Positions 1 through 13,243 of a DNA stretch of 64,000 bases are shown piece after piece. The stretch spans positions 25,603,058-25,667,057 of the forward strand of contig CM047426.1 in NCBI GenBank assembly GCA_026168455.1, in the 5' to 3' direction. Both the position numbers and the translations under genes were made by a program. Positions within the stretch are counted from its first letter, which is position 1, and each line of letters starts with the position of its first letter. The notes beneath the pieces are model-generated. The model had not been told where the DNA came from. It did no database searches and saw nothing but the letters and a program-made list of their open reading frames with translations. The stretch is from Theocolax elegans. Lineage: Eukaryota; Arthropoda; Insecta; Hymenoptera; Cerocephalidae.

Positions 1-220
1 ATGTATAATTGTTATGTATTTTCTAAGTTTACAATCAATTTATTATTATTATCCAACAAAATTCAATATCAAATAGATACAAGTATAGTCAATAAAGCTT
101 CAGTATTATATTACAGAATTTATTTATGTTCGATAAATCGTCCTCAAGCTATATAAAAGAAAAACATGACTATTATTACTACCTCGAGAGATTTCAAGAT
201 AATACGTAAAGCAAAAGGTT

Positions 221-560
221 TGGACTACTCGAGAACGCTTTGGAGAAGTAGAAAAAATCTATGAAAAGCAGGAAGCTCGTGCATTAAAGGTGGCGAGTCT
301 CGAAATAACTCATACCAAAAAAGCGAAGTAAGCAACATAGAACTCGTGTCGAAGGTCGCGCGCGTATACACGCCTCGTCGCCACCTGTTGCAAGTTTCTC
401 GGTCGGCTTCCGCAGTCAACGACACTGCCGAGGAAACTCCTATGTGAAAGCAGATTATGGTCCGCGGCTTTCTTCCCTCTGAGCCAGCCACACGAGACCT
501 TGCGGAAAATGTCCTTTACAGTGGAAAGTACACCTAGACCGTATTTTCCCCGAAATGCGG
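221..560. other. CpG-rich patch, no recognised gene
   Basis: This short interval is clearly richer in G+C and CpG than the AT-rich DNA around it. A minus-strand open frame of 88 codons (225-491) crosses it, but the predicted peptide has no motif I recognise and is probably a by-product of the composition. It could be a regulatory element or an untranslated exon; nothing in the sequence decides this. Confidence 0.4.
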
Positions 561-3500
561 AAAGACGAAAGTCTAAGACTCAATTTAACCCTGACCATGG
601 TTCTTTTAGAAAGTTATAACGGTATTGCAGTTTTTTTTTTCTTTTCGTTACGTATACGTAGGTTAAACTTTTCAGAGATAGGCTGGAATAGATATAAATA
701 TAAATGCACAATAGATATATTTTGGTATCTATTTTTAATGAAATACATATAGTTTTTAGATGGTAGCAATAATATTTGATGATTACATCGTTTATCGGAT
801 CGTCAGAGAAACAAGCCACTGGATTCATCCGTCGATTTTTCGCATAAAGTGTAGACTTTACACATCCTTATGACTAATTTTTCCTCATCTTTCTGCAGAT
901 CATTATTGTTATTCCCAAGCGTTTATTTAAGGCTAGAAAATCAAAACTTTTGTTTTTAATAAATTTTACTTTTCGAAGGAGCAAACTCTTAAATTTCAAG
1001 ACTCAGAATTTTCAAGTTAGAGAAATAAGCTGAGGTTATATATTAACGAAATAGAGAAGACCATGCAGAGGTGATCATTGCGCGCGGTGCATATTGCTCA
1101 TTTTGCTCGGGAGCCAACACACCCTATCAGTAGATTTTAATATTTTCTAATAGCTATATACATGCTACGTAAACATAAGAAACCAATAATATTTATAATT
1201 TATAATTATAACTAATAAAATAAATTCGTTCAACTATTTAAATTGTTACCTAGTAGAATTTTAACTAAAATCGACTAACTAGTTCGAAGTTACTGGCTAA
1301 ATACTGCTTGAAACTCGTTACTAATATATAATTTGTAAACATAGCCTAAAAAAATGCTTACTAAATCATTTTTCCACTCTGGAAACTTAGATTAATGTAT
1401 CCATATTTGCATGTAATTATGCCTGCAAATTTTTTTATCGGTTTTACATGGTATAAACCTTAAATTATATTATTTTTACATTTTGCCAACGGCTAGTGAA
1501 TGCTGAAAAATGATACTTCGATTGGTTAGTCACTACTCAACCTACTGATCAATTGATTTTTTTCACTCGGCATGGACTAGCTAAAAGCCGCTCAAACTTT
1601 CTACCAGGTTTCTTTTACAACGGAATGATTAAATTAACGTTATTCTTAACTATATTATTGTTGATTCTTTTTTTATTAAATATATCTAAAGTTTTCGAGT
1701 TTGAAAATACTTGACAATTGTATGTTGTTAATAATGAGCCCCTCACTTCTCCAACTTGAAAATGTAGAATTCGGAGTTTAAGGTTTGCTCTTTTGAACGG
1801 TATAATATTTACTTTGAGAAAGACGTGTTACGCATTAATTAAATCGATTTAATATTTTAACTCCATTTTAGAACCTTCACTAGACGTTTGAGAACAAAAA
1901 TAAGTACAACATCAGAAAGCCCATGAGAAAATCTCTGTTGAGCAATATCTTCAAATTCCATTATTGATTCTGATAGTATTCTGCATTAAATAATTCTAAA
2001 GTTTTTTTTTAATTAATTACTATAAAAGAACTAAAATTTTTAAATTTAACCTTATCACTGATTGTACAGCAGTAACCGATCATTTTGCTCATACGCATTG
2101 TGTGTGTCTCAATTCTAGTCAAGGGTATCAAAAATTGGTTTGTAGGCTTCTTTAACATAAAATTAATAAATAGATGTAAATGGAAATACAATCAAGAAAT
2201 AGTAAACCATATTATATAATGTTTGTTTTGAGTGTAATTTATAATTACTTCGAAATACTGTGAATGATGAATGGAATTATATCTACATCTTCTCAATAAA
2301 GGGTATTGTTTATTTCAATATTAATCTTTTGTTGGATCATTTGATAGCATATATATGTATAAAAAATTTCAGTATTTTTGAGCCATTTAAAACTATACTT
2401 GATATTACCGTAAGTTGTACAGTCAGACTCTTAGGAAGACATTTAATACCTATTTGAGTTTAGTGACCCGAGATTATACCTCGGACTATTGGATATTTAT
2501 TAAAGCAGCTTATAAAATCCGTCAAGTATCCCTGAGAAAACCTAATTAGCCGCAATAATGAAGAGCTTTTGTCAACTAAATACCACAAATAATTTAAATC
2601 GCGTTAAGTTAATAATTACTATAAACAAGCTGCTTCCGAGTCATAAATCGCATAATTGCACGGAATCTTGCACAGTTTTAAAATGACACACGAACGAGAA
2701 GCAATTAACTTGGTCTTTAATAATCCTCAATCTATGCAGACTCGCTTAATAAGGGTCTGCCGTGATAAATGTATTCAATCTTTCTCTCAACGTTTTACCA
2801 CCCACTTAGCTTTGTAAATCAGTACGTGTTGAAATCGATATTATTCTGTTAATTCTGTTTACTAAAATCGTTCTCATTATCAGCAAATTTTTACTTCGAA
2901 GCTGATTCCTGTACAAGTTTCTTTCTTAAAAAGTATAAAATATATAATAAGTGTAAATATAAACTATAGTGAGAAATATACTTGAATGTTATAATTCAAA
3001 ATTTATTAGTATAAACATTTTAAAAAACGATGTATAAACTTGTTAAAGTGACCATGCTAAATCCACCGTATAGTAATGGCTTATTACCGATTCTTAAATG
3101 ATTTATGGCGGGTTTCTATATTGCTACATTTTCCCTCGCTATTTTATTATTATTACAGGGATCTATAAATCAACATAAATAAAACTATGAAGTACAAAAT
3201 GTAATTTTTGAAAAAATTAATTTATTATTTAATAATTGGATAACGTAATATTAACTCAGAATAAATGGACGCTGTTTAAGTGTGTATCGTGTATTTGAAT
3301 AAACTTTAATAACTTAATATCGCGTAGATCAGAATTTATACTCTTATTACGGTATCCAATAATTACAAAACTGTTTTCAAATAAATATTAACAATATTTG
3401 TGAAGAACTTGATCACCGGTGGTTATTTAAATACAAATTCCGAGTAGGTATTTTAGCTACACTGAAAAAAAATGGATTCTTGGTCTGAGAAGAATTCTTG

Positions 3501-3880
3501 TCGAATATGACTTAAACGGAAACTTTGCTTGATTTAAAATAATTCTTCTATAATAAAAAGGAATATGATGCTTGATCTTAGGATATTCGTAGGTTTTAAG
3601 TTAAATTTGATATATTAAATTTCCAATATTTTTCAAAAGTAAATTCCACTTAACTCTAGAAAAATCCGCTTGATTATAAAAGAGTTATTTTAAAAACGGC
3701 TATTTTACTATCACACAATATGCATTGGAATTTAAACTGATTGTGGAGCGAAAGAGACGCGCAACGACAAATTTTACCGAAAGGTAAATAAAATCGAGGG
3801 CGAAAAAAGAAAATGTAATTATAATATAAAGTATAGTGTAAAGCATAATACAAAAACGTATTGGCATTGGGAGTAGTCTG
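561..3880. other. AT-rich non-coding stretch
   Basis: No credible gene is visible here. Short open frames on both strands have AT-driven composition and no motifs. At 1249-1264 there is a CCTAGTAGAATTTTAA motif that recurs at 27970 and, in looser form, elsewhere in the window, so part of 1240-1620 may be an old repeat copy. At about 3462 a CACTGAAAAAAAATGG motif resembles the ends of the CACTGAG elements at 39.6 and 52.7 kb, but no matching second end was found nearby. Confidence 0.5.
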
Positions 3881-3884
3881 TCGA

Positions 3885-4243
3885 CATATATATATCGACT
3901 CGACGGTGTGGTGGTAGAGTAATCACATCCGCACGTAAGTCGATGCCAGGAGACAAACCGTAGCTGGTTCATTCGGAATTCAGGCGACGAGCCGCGTGTG
4001 CCGTCGCGTCGCTCTCTGTGCGGCCTTGATCGAAGATAAGCTTCTTTACGAGTTTCTAACGAGTTCTCGTTAAAAGATATAGAGCTGCCTGCCGTGCAGC
4101 CCGAGTCGAACTGCACGATCGACCCGCTGAAAATGAACAGGAAATGCAAATGTGGTGCGCACAAGCTTGACAAATGCGCCCCCAAAGACGCGAAAAACTT
4201 TACACGCTTAACCTTTTTTTTTCTTAATTATGCGAGTCAATGA
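3885..4243. other. Moderately CpG-rich patch with overlapping open frames
   Basis: Base composition rises here relative to the flanks. On the minus strand a 161-codon frame spans 3700-4185 with no recognised domain. On the plus strand a stop-free frame runs from 4040 to a TGA at 4241-4243; its first ATG is internal, and its middle part has several cysteines in a basic context. Neither frame has a clear splice context or a family resemblance that I can name. A regulatory or untranslated region is at least as likely as coding. Confidence 0.25.
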
Positions 4244-6050
4244 CACATGGTCTTTGTGTACATTAGATAGTTTTAATATCCTCCTTCTCATTGATGATTC
4301 GTTCAAAACACATCCGCGCGCTACTTTTCTCGAATGATAGATAGATCTATATATTGTATTCGAAAAGAAATAGTGCCCGAGTTTACGTTACAATGCTCTT
4401 ATAGAAACATACTTTATCGTATAGGCACAGTTTATAGATAAATTTTAGTTCTTATTAACTTTACACGTTGTAAAAATTTTCTTCCATACGAAAATTGGGT
4501 TAATCGCCTTAGGTGTATATAATAAATGTAAAACATATACTTGTCGCAATCAAAATAACGTATCAAATGTCCAGTTAAATACGTCTGTAACTGTCGCTGT
4601 AATTACTAAAGCCGCATTTTCTTTAAGGAAAGTTGGAAAAACGTATAATATTAAATTTTTTTTTAAACTTCATTGTGCAATCGTGAATTTACATGTGATT
4701 ATATCAACGATATTATATTTCTATCAAACGATACGAGGGCTAGTACGTAAATTTATGTATGTAATTTTGTTGGATTATTAATCTCGATAAAGCAACTATA
4801 TAAAATCAATTAATTATGAATTTAGCGCCAACAATATTTAATACACATACCATTCTAATTTTACTACATATTTATGGATTATGCTATTTCGAAATATTAC
4901 TCGGTTTTTTTTTTTCGTGTAGCGATCCATTAAATATTAATAATTTACTTAAATATGGAAATATGCTGTATATAAATATACTTGTTACGTACATATAGTT
5001 GAAGATTTCTTTAATTATTACTGATATTTTTGCTCATCTTTTAAAAACTAGTTAAAACACTGTTATTTCCGATAAACATATCTGCTGATTTGCATTCATT
5101 ACAGTTTTATCCTTGCCATATTCGTGTTTTAAAACACATTCAAGCAGCGCGTGTAATTATAATTAAAATGCATTAGGAATAAATTTACATACGCGACGTT
5201 TATTTACGGTATGAATTCTTTAACACAGTTCGTAAATACCTTTCAATATATATAGATATATCAATCGATTTACGAAACCACATACTTAATAGGGTGGAGT
5301 AACTTATTCACCCGTTGCTTTATTTATATAATACATATTTTTTTCGATTAAACGACAATTATGTTTAATTGAAAAATAGTTATAAATTTACGTTAATTTT
5401 TGTAGAGACAATTACATTGATTTTTTTTTATTTTATGTACGTTTCTGACAATTCTTTGATCAAACGTGACTTTTGAACAGTTTGAGCTATTCAAACAAAC
5501 CAAAGTTCAAATAGTAGCTCTTGATGTCAGTTTTCTTTTCGCTTCTGGGTATAATAGCTGTAGTTTAAATAGAACTCGAGTTATTATAATTGGCGTAGTC
5601 TATTTTTCCTCAGAGTTTTTTAAAAAGTCGAATCTCTTTATATTCTTGGGATCCACGGGACAAAACAAAACCTTGTTTAGGCCAAAGATCATACTCTACA
5701 GTTTCAAACGAATTCCTTCCCAAAGGCCATGTCTTCCTTCTTGTTATTAAACATTGTGTCATTAGATTTTATAAAATAATTATATTATCATTGTATTGCG
5801 CGATATAAATTCATACTTAGACAATGCTTAAATCCACATTGTTGCTGTCTATTTCATTTTCTTTCGTATTCTTTGATATAATAAAGCACAAATTATCTTC
5901 CGTATAACGTATTACACGATGAAAAAAAAAGTAATCGTATTCTCAAATAATAGAATCGTAGAGCATAGAAAATCCCTCTACGGATTTAATGAAAATTTCT
6001 TATTCGTATATATATATATACACACACATTCGATAAATAACGTATATGTA
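4244..6050. other. AT-rich non-coding stretch
   Basis: The interval contains homopolymer runs, short AT inverted repeats and small AT-driven open frames. The largest plus-strand frame (5466-5750) has no recognisable motif. No RNA gene or mobile element could be supported. A TA/CA dinucleotide tract lies at its right end (6008-6030). Confidence 0.5.
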
Positions 6051-6970
6051 GCAGTTGGGGAACGTTTTCGAATGTAGTAAAATGACGTGCGAGTCAGCAG
6101 CGCGAGTAATCCGACAGCGACTTTGTCAGGGCATAGCCAAGCCGTCGCCCCGTAAAATTCGCCCCGCACAAAACGAAATCGAAGTAAAAATGCGCGCCTA
6201 TTTCGGGGGGTCATCCTCGCGTCAAGAAAAAAAAAAAGGAAGAAGAAGAAGAAACGTTATTCTCCCCCTTTTTCGTAACGCATCGTCGTTATACCCCGGC
6301 TCCTTATTATTATTTCTTTCTCCCGAAAAGGCGTCAGGATCATCGCCTTCAGGGCAGCTGCTGCACCGTCTCTATACTAAACACGATCGCGCGAGCGAGC
6401 GACCGAGCGAGCGAGGAAGGAAGGAAGGACGAAGAAAAAGGGAAACCAGATGGTTCGCCTCGGAACTCGAGGCAACTTATACGACACACGGTATATTCTC
6501 CTTCTCTCCTTCTCTACGTCTCTCTCCCCCCTCTCACTAGCTGTCACTCTCTCTCTCTCTCCCTTTAGCCAGCTCTTCCTTCGATGCAAAGTCAGGCCGT
6601 CTCTCTTTCTCTCTCTCTCTCTCTCTCTCGCGTCATCCGCGCATAGCTGCGCCGTATACACTTTTTGCGCCTTCTTCGCGGATATCTCTCAGCCTCGTCC
6701 GCACTTGGCGCGATGTTGCCAAGTTTATGACGTCACGCGAAGCTGCATGCAGGAAGATGCACAAGAAAGAGAGACAGAGACTTTCGGAGGGCACGAAGTG
6801 GGCCGTTCTCCAAATAGCTCCACCTGCCCCTTTTCAAGAGCGCACAATTGCGAGAATTTTAGTGCTCTCTTCCAAGTCCTCTACTGCAATTGTCTTTTTC
6901 TCAAGGACCTCGCGCTCCAGCGTCCCTCTAACCCAGGAACCTCTTTTTCTTATTTACTCTCTTTTCTCTA
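6051..6970. other. CpG-rich patch with CT microsatellites
   Basis: This interval of about 0.9 kb is CpG-rich and holds a GAGC/GAAG-rich tract near 6395-6430 and (CT)n tracts at about 6545-6565 and 6600-6630. Overlapping open frames on both strands (for example 6055-6540 and 6450-6971, plus strand) read through the microsatellites and give low-complexity Arg/Ser/Leu peptides, which argues against real proteins. In insects such patches are often promoters or 5' untranslated exons; that role is inference. Confidence 0.4.
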
Positions 6971-7585
6971 ATTAAGCGTTACGATTATTTTTCGTAGGCG
7001 AGCGTTAACGTTATTCTTACCGAGACATACGGTATTGCAACGGAATATTTTATTTAAATTATACGTTAAATATGTCGACAAGGTACACCAATTCTATCAC
7101 CTTTGTTTACGTGTCGATTTTGCGTGGAAAAAATAGAAAAGTATTCAATATAAAAAAGATAATGATATAAAATATATATGTATTTTATCGTTGCAATCCG
7201 ATATATAGATGTATTATTTCAATCCGTGTATTCACCTGGCGTTTGTATTTTAAAAATACTGCGCTTATATTACAATTAAACAATCAATTTAACGCTGTTT
7301 TTAAATTATTAAAATATCCTGTGTATAATCATTTCTGTAACCAAAATTCAAATTATTCTAACTATATATGAATTTCCCTATAACTCTTCAGGTATTTAGC
7401 AAATTTTTTAATTTTAGGAAGGAAACTGCGCGTGCTATGAATATATAGATCTATATTACTTATATTATATACATAAACCGTAGAGGGAAAATAAATATAA
7501 AAAAAGAACGAAGGTCATACGCAAAATGTACACGTCAAGTATTAAGTTGAAAATGCTCGTATAGAAGGGAAAAGTGTAAAGCGTA
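6971..7585. other. AT-rich non-coding stretch
   Basis: No gene, RNA or repeat could be supported in this interval. It separates two CpG-rich patches and is dominated by AT-rich sequence. Confidence 0.5.
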
Positions 7586-7865
7586 TAAACTAAACTGCGA
7601 AAAGCTCTTGACGGGAAGTTTTCATTTGGCTTCCTCTGGCCACGGCGCAGAGAAGCTCGTGAGAGACTGTGCGGCACTTAACGTTCTCCCTTTTGCTCTT
7701 TCTCTCGCTTCCTCTTGCACAGTATGACTTTATTCCAGCTTGGCTCGAAAGATTGCACCGACACCGACGCAGCCAAAGAACGAGGGTCTCTCCTGAGATT
7801 ACTCGATTGTGGCGACGGCGCAACGGAATTTTCAGCCCTTTTTTTTTTGTTCGTTCCCTATAACA
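7586..7865. other. CpG-rich patch
   Basis: This is a short GC/CpG-enriched interval bounded on both sides by AT-rich DNA. Frames on both strands (7590-7823 minus, 7669-7863 plus) cross it with basic, serine-rich predicted peptides and no known motif. It is a possible regulatory element; I do not call a gene. Confidence 0.35.
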
Positions 7866-8426
7866 GATTCAAGCAATAAGTCATGAGAGTGCTTTTACTA
7901 TCTCTTAGTTACCGATGATTGCTATTAGTTTGTTGAACCTCGCTGGATTGATACTGGCCGACGTTCTTCTTTGCTATAGCTTATGACACTTCGATTATCG
8001 GAAAATTATAAAAGTATTTATTAACGTGGACATGTAGAAGTCTATTATATTGAAGTATTCGCCATTCTTTTAAACTACAAAACTATTCACATGAAAAATA
8101 TAAGCGTTACCAGACCTATTGTATAGTATATATATATATATATATTGTCACGCATACATATAATTGTACTCAACGTAATAAGATGATTCGCAGCTGTTTT
8201 AGATGACGTCTAGTTTGGACGGATCAGCAAGTATGTAAGCTCCCATCATTGTAAGGGGAAAGGTCCTATAAAATCCAAAAATTCATTACCTTTTCAGTAG
8301 AGTGTATTGTATAACGTAATAAACAGTTTATATTTTATTTCAACTCTTATTATACTTAGTCTCTCACCTTTCCTCGTTCAGGATTAGGGAATTATTCAAC
8401 CCACGTAACAATACACATACCTATAA
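7866..8426. other. AT-rich stretch with TA microsatellite
   Basis: No gene is visible. A short (TA)n tract lies at about 8127-8145. The right end is the left boundary of the 3 kb duplication. Confidence 0.5.
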
Positions 8427-8476
8427 ACATTTATTATAATAGATACATATATGTATATATGTATTATAATAAATGT
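8427..8476. repeat. 50 bp AT-rich palindrome at start of copy 1
   Basis: The sequence starts ACATTTATTATAATA and ends with its reverse complement TATTATAATAAATGT, with a short ATATGTATAT-type core. The structure recurs at 11412-11461 with one substitution. It marks the boundary of each duplicated unit and could form a cruciform. Confidence 0.85.
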
Positions 8477-9114
8477 ATTTCATTAATGTAACTGATTCGA
8501 TGAGTACTAAAAAATAAAAATGTTAACCCAATAAAATGTATAATACTTTATTAATCGATACATCAATCTCTTCGTCAATTATCATTAGAGAGAATTATAA
8601 TTTAATGATACGGTTTCAAATATATATGTAATTAGTTAATTCATAATAATACTCTATTAATTACTAATTAATAAGAAAATTACACGTGATTTATAAATTA
8701 GCGGATGTAGAATAATTAGTAATTAATAACATTGGATGTTAATGCGCTATACGCTGCAGATATACACGGAAAATCGTGTATCTTAATGTAAAAACAAATT
8801 TTCACATCGTATCTCGCAATACCCATTAATATTATTAATGAAAAACACCTAAAAACCTACCGGTGGATTATTTTTTATTAAGAATCGACGTATGAACGTC
8901 CAGTCGCATAATTACTGCACCCGTAACAGGATCAATTAAAGTGTAACATCGTCGGACGTATAAGCTTTCATTTAAATTACAATAACAACCTACGCGAACG
9001 GTTGAAGAAATTAATGTAATAAGCTCCCTCAAATCCCCCGAACCAAGAATGAAAAAAAAAAAAAAGAAAAGAGAGAAAATAAAAAGAGTTAACTGCTCAG
9101 TCAATTTGCGCTTG

Positions 9115-9444
9115 GTACTTGACATCCCCTGACCACCGGCGCGAACCAATTGTTCACCGTACCCAATTCACCTTTTGTCCGATTAATTGCCTTTGTTGCG
9201 CTATTAAAAAGTCGATCGGGTATAGACTCGACCCCCCCCCCTCTTGCCATCCCCCGAATCCACCCGTCACCTCTTCCCGGCGTTACTCCCCTCGGACCGT
9301 AAAAAGTCGCCCGACCAACGCCTCCCACTGGCACTTCCTTTCGCACCCTCGTGTTTCCCTCCCCTTGGTTTTCGCAGATACGCGTCGACGCGACTTTCCT
9401 CTCACTATGTGTGTGCGTGGGTACGTGTGAGCGGTGCGTGCATA

Positions 9445-9476
<32 letters not shown>

Positions 9477-10031
9477 TGTGTCTTTACGCGCACTTGCTCG
9501 TGTATTGGCATTTTGAAACAGAACGTATATATTCAGCGCCAGCGGAGCGCCGCTCGACGGGGTATTGATTTACAATGCTTCGCTCGATTCTATAGGCGCT
9601 CCCATAACCACCAATCCCTTCTCCCCGTTCTTCCAACTTCCTCTCTCCCGTTTCTTTTCCTTTGTCTCCATCATACTTCTATACTCGGTACGCGTCTTTC
9701 TCCTTTTCGTTCCCCTTGAACCGCGTCTATGTCTCTATGTCGATGTATGTATCCGTGTACCCGCGTGAGTGTGACTGTGAATCCCAAGTGTGTGCGTGTG
9801 TGTGTGTGTGTGCGCCCGAGCACCCATGTGCGCACTTGTGTTTGTCAAACCGTGTGCGTGGGTGTGTGTACGTACGTACGCGCACGACATGCGGGTTTTC
9901 GTGTCTATCGTACCCTCTCGTTTCTTCGAACGTGAAAGACCGAGAAGACCCAAGTATAGCCGCGTGAGCAGGGGTTGACTCGGTGCGTCTGTCTTCGTTA
10001 CTCGCTCTGCCACCCCACCCCCACCCAACCA

Positions 10032-10070
<39 letters not shown>

Positions 10071-10260
10071 TCTTCGCCTGAATTTGCGACGGTCGATCGA
10101 TAAAGGGGTGAAGCGAGTGTCCTACCTACGGGATCGTCCCCCTTTTTGCGCGCCAACCCTTTCATTTCGGCATTTTTCACGAAATTAGAATTTATTTCAC
10201 TATGGATACTCGGATAGGGACGAGGACTCGATGGAGCTGCCAAGTATGTTTTAACACTTA
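9115..10260. other. CpG-rich core of copy 1 with GTGC, GT and CT tracts
   Basis: Composition shifts abruptly to GC/CpG-rich here. The interval has a C-run near 9232, a (GCGT)n tract at about 9446-9478, a (GT)n tract near 9788-9812 and a (CT)n tract at 10037-10066. Many overlapping frames on both strands give Cys/Val or His/Thr low-complexity peptides from the repeats, so I do not call a protein. The patch looks like a CpG-rich promoter or 5' untranslated region; this is inference. Confidence 0.45.
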
Positions 10261-11411
10261 GGAGAATGGAATTTTTCGATCGATCATGAAATTGCGTCTA
10301 GATACCGTATTGAAATAAACACTTTTTTTCCCTTGCCTACATAGGTTTCTATTGAAATAAAATCGTGCTTAGAAAGTATAAGTATTTTTAATCCTTATTT
10401 CACTAATAAATACGATGAATCTTCGCAGTTAATATATATTAATTAAATATTCTATTCATTTAATTGTCACACTAATTATATAATTCATTTAAATACAATT
10501 TTATGCGAGCTTTTTATTTTACAGGTATCTTATCAAATTTAATTTAAAAAAATCCCTTTTCATTTTATGTATTCAAGATGTCGTATAATCAATTCTGATT
10601 AGTTATCACTTAGACTTACATTATTCGTAACACGAATACGCCTAATTAAAAGCAATTTTTATTTTTATGCTCTGAATAAGCACACGAAAATTCTGAACAA
10701 TATTTATAATTCTTCGATTCAGTGTATTTTAATTACAACATAAAGAATGAGTATTAATTGCATTTAGTTATTTCTTATTTATTAACATCACAATTAACCT
10801 TGCCTTTAAGTGTAACAGTCAAGTTAGATCAAATATCATTTACTTATACCCCTCGTTACTAGTATGCGATGACAATGAGACGGATAACAATTGATCTTAT
10901 TAAACGTGTTTGGTTAGCACAAAGTTAATAGTATTAGAATATATTGACATTGCTATTTACGTAATGAGCGAAACTAAACTAAACCTATCACTCAAAATAA
11001 AGGAGTTTCGAACGTCACTATATTGACCTAGTAATGCAGACACAAATATTGTAGATTCTAAGTTGTCTGATAATTAACAGGAAAAAGTGATAGAATTGCA
11101 GTGAGACACATTTAACACTCACGATTATACGGACTCGTTATGGTAATTTTTACTACAGATTCCTTTGTATTATATAATCAATGCTGGAATTTACGTAAAT
11201 ACTGGTATATAATTCGTCGGTGAACGTCTACTCATTGCAACGCCGGCCACTTATTAGAAACATGATGTACATTATCGATTATTCTGACACTGTCATTATT
11301 AAGATGACCTCTTCAGTCTCGCGCAAACAATCAGCACTATATCGTCCCCTTATAAATAAAACGAAATGATTTCATGCCTCGTTTTAAACTGCATTATTAC
11401 TCATGCCTTTA

Positions 11412-11461
11412 ACATTTATTATAATAGATATATATATGTATATATGTATTATAATAAATGT
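11412..11461. repeat. 50 bp AT-rich palindrome at start of copy 2
   Basis: This is the same palindrome as at 8427-8476, with a T in place of a C near its left centre. It sits precisely at the junction of the two duplicated units. Confidence 0.85.
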
Positions 11462-12096
11462 ATTTCATTAATGTAACTGATTCGATGAGTACTAAAAAAT
11501 AAAAATGTTAACCAATAAAATGTATAATACTTATTAATCGATACATCAATCTCTTCGTCAATTATCATTAGAGAGAATTATAATTTAATGATACGGTTTC
11601 AAATATATATGTAATTAGTTAATTCATAATAATACTCTATTAATTACTAATTAATAAGAAAATTACACGTGATTTATAAATTAGCGGATGTAGAATAATT
11701 AGTAATTAATAACATTGGATGTTAATGCGCTATACGCTGCAGATATACACGGAAAATCGTGTATCTTAATGTAAAAACAAATTTTCACATCGTATCTCGC
11801 AATACCCATTAATATTATTAATGAAAAACACCTAAAAACCTACCGGTGGATTATTTTTTATTAAGAATCGACGTATGAACGTCCAGTCGCATAATTACTG
11901 CACCCGTAACAGGATCAATTAAAGTGTAACATCGTCGGACGTATAAGCTTTCATTTAAATTACAATAACAACCTACGCGAACGGTTGAAGAAATTAATGT
12001 AATAAGCTCCCTCAAATCCCCCGAACCAAGAATGAAAAAAAAAAAAAGAAAAGAGAGAAAATAAAAAGAGTTAACTGCTCAGTCAATTTGCGCTTG

Positions 12097-12427
12097 GTAC
12101 TTGACATCCCCTGACCACCGGCGCGAACCAATTGTTCACCGTACCCAATTCACCTTTTGTCCGATTAATTGCCTTTGTTGCGCTATTAAAAAGTCGATCG
12201 GGTATAGACTCGACCCCCCCCCCCTCTTGCCATCCCCCGAATCCACCCGTCACCTCTTCCCGGCGTTACTCCCCTCGGACCGTAAAAAGTCGCCCGACCA
12301 ACGCCTCCCACTGGCACTTCCTTTCGCACCCTCGTGTTTCCCTCCCCTTGGTTTTCGCAGATACGCGTCGACGCGACTTTCCTCTCACTATGTGTGTGCG
12401 TGGGTACGTGTGAGCGGTGCGTGCATA

Positions 12428-12459
<32 letters not shown>

Positions 12460-13014
12460 TGTGTCTTTACGCGCACTTGCTCGTGTATTGGCATTTTGAA
12501 ACAGAACGTATATATTCAGCGCCAGCGGAGCGCCGCTCGACGGGGTATTGATTTACAATGCTTCGCTCGATTCTATAGGCGCTCCCATAACCACCAATCC
12601 CTTCTCCCCGTTCTTCCAACTTCCTCTCTCCCGTTTCTTTTCCTTTGTCTCCATCATACTTCTATACTCGGTACGCGTCTTTCTCCTTTTCGTTCCCCTT
12701 GAACCGCGTCTATGTCTCTATGTCGATGTATGTATCCGTGTACCCGCGTGAGTGTGACTGTGAATCCCAAGTGTGTGCGTGTGTGTGTGTGTGTGCGCCC
12801 GAGCACCCATGTGCGCACTTGTGTTTGTCAAACCGTGTGCGTGGGTGTGTGTACGTACGTACGCGCACGACATGCGGGTTTTCGTGTCTATCGTACCCTC
12901 TCGTTTCTTCGAACGTGAAAGACCGAGAAGACCCAAGTATAGCCGCGTGAGCAGGGGTTGACTCGGTGCGTCTGTCTTCGTTACTCGCTCTGCCACCCCA
13001 CCCCCACCCAACCA

Positions 13015-13053
<39 letters not shown>

Positions 13054-13243
13054 TCTTCGCCTGAATTTGCGACGGTCGATCGATAAAGGGGTGAAGCGAG
13101 TGTCCTACCTACGGGATCGTCCCCCTTTTTGCGCGCCAACCCTTTCATTTCGGCATTTTTCACGAAATTAGAATTTATTTCACTATGGATACTCGGATAG
13201 GGACGAGGACTCGATGGAGCTGCCAAGTATGTTTTAACACTTA
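12097..13243. other. CpG-rich core of copy 2
   Basis: This is the duplicate of 9115-10260. Its C-run is one base longer and its A-run near 12035 one base shorter. The (CT)n tract lies at 13020-13049. All the microsatellite-driven open frames of copy 1 recur here. Confidence 0.45.

Larger units (their letters stand above)
8427..11411. repeat. Copy 1 of a ~2.98 kb direct tandem duplication
   Basis: The 2,985 bp from 8427 to 11411 is repeated immediately downstream at 11412-14394 in the same orientation. The copies can be followed base by base. The differences I found are one substitution in the opening palindrome and a few one-base length changes, mostly in short homopolymers: a CCC/CC after AAAATGTTAA, a T-run in ATACTT(T)A, the A-run near 9053, the C-run near 9232, and short A and T runs near 10545 and 10457. 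Each unit holds a 50 bp AT palindrome, an AT-rich lead-in, a CpG-rich core and an AT-rich tail. No recognised gene lies inside. It may be a very recent tandem duplication or an assembly artefact such as an uncollapsed allele. Confidence 0.97.

Noticed and set aside
3462..3480. CACTGAAAAAAAATGG as the end of a CACTGAG element
   Set aside because: No inverted partner with a TA border was found within about 1 kb.
4040..4243. Cysteine-containing plus-strand frame as a secreted peptide exon
   Set aside because: It has no signal peptide, no clear acceptor site and no family match, and it overlaps a longer frame on the opposite strand.
6055..6975. Long overlapping plus-strand frames (161, 173 and 82 codons)
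   Set aside because: They read through CT and GA microsatellites, give low-complexity Arg/Ser/Leu peptides and overlap frames of similar length on the other strand.
9119..10032. Cluster of frames with Cys/Val or His/Thr repeats, duplicated at 12101-13015
   Set aside because: The repeats come from GTGC and GT dinucleotide tracts read in different frames; the second set is only the duplicated copy.
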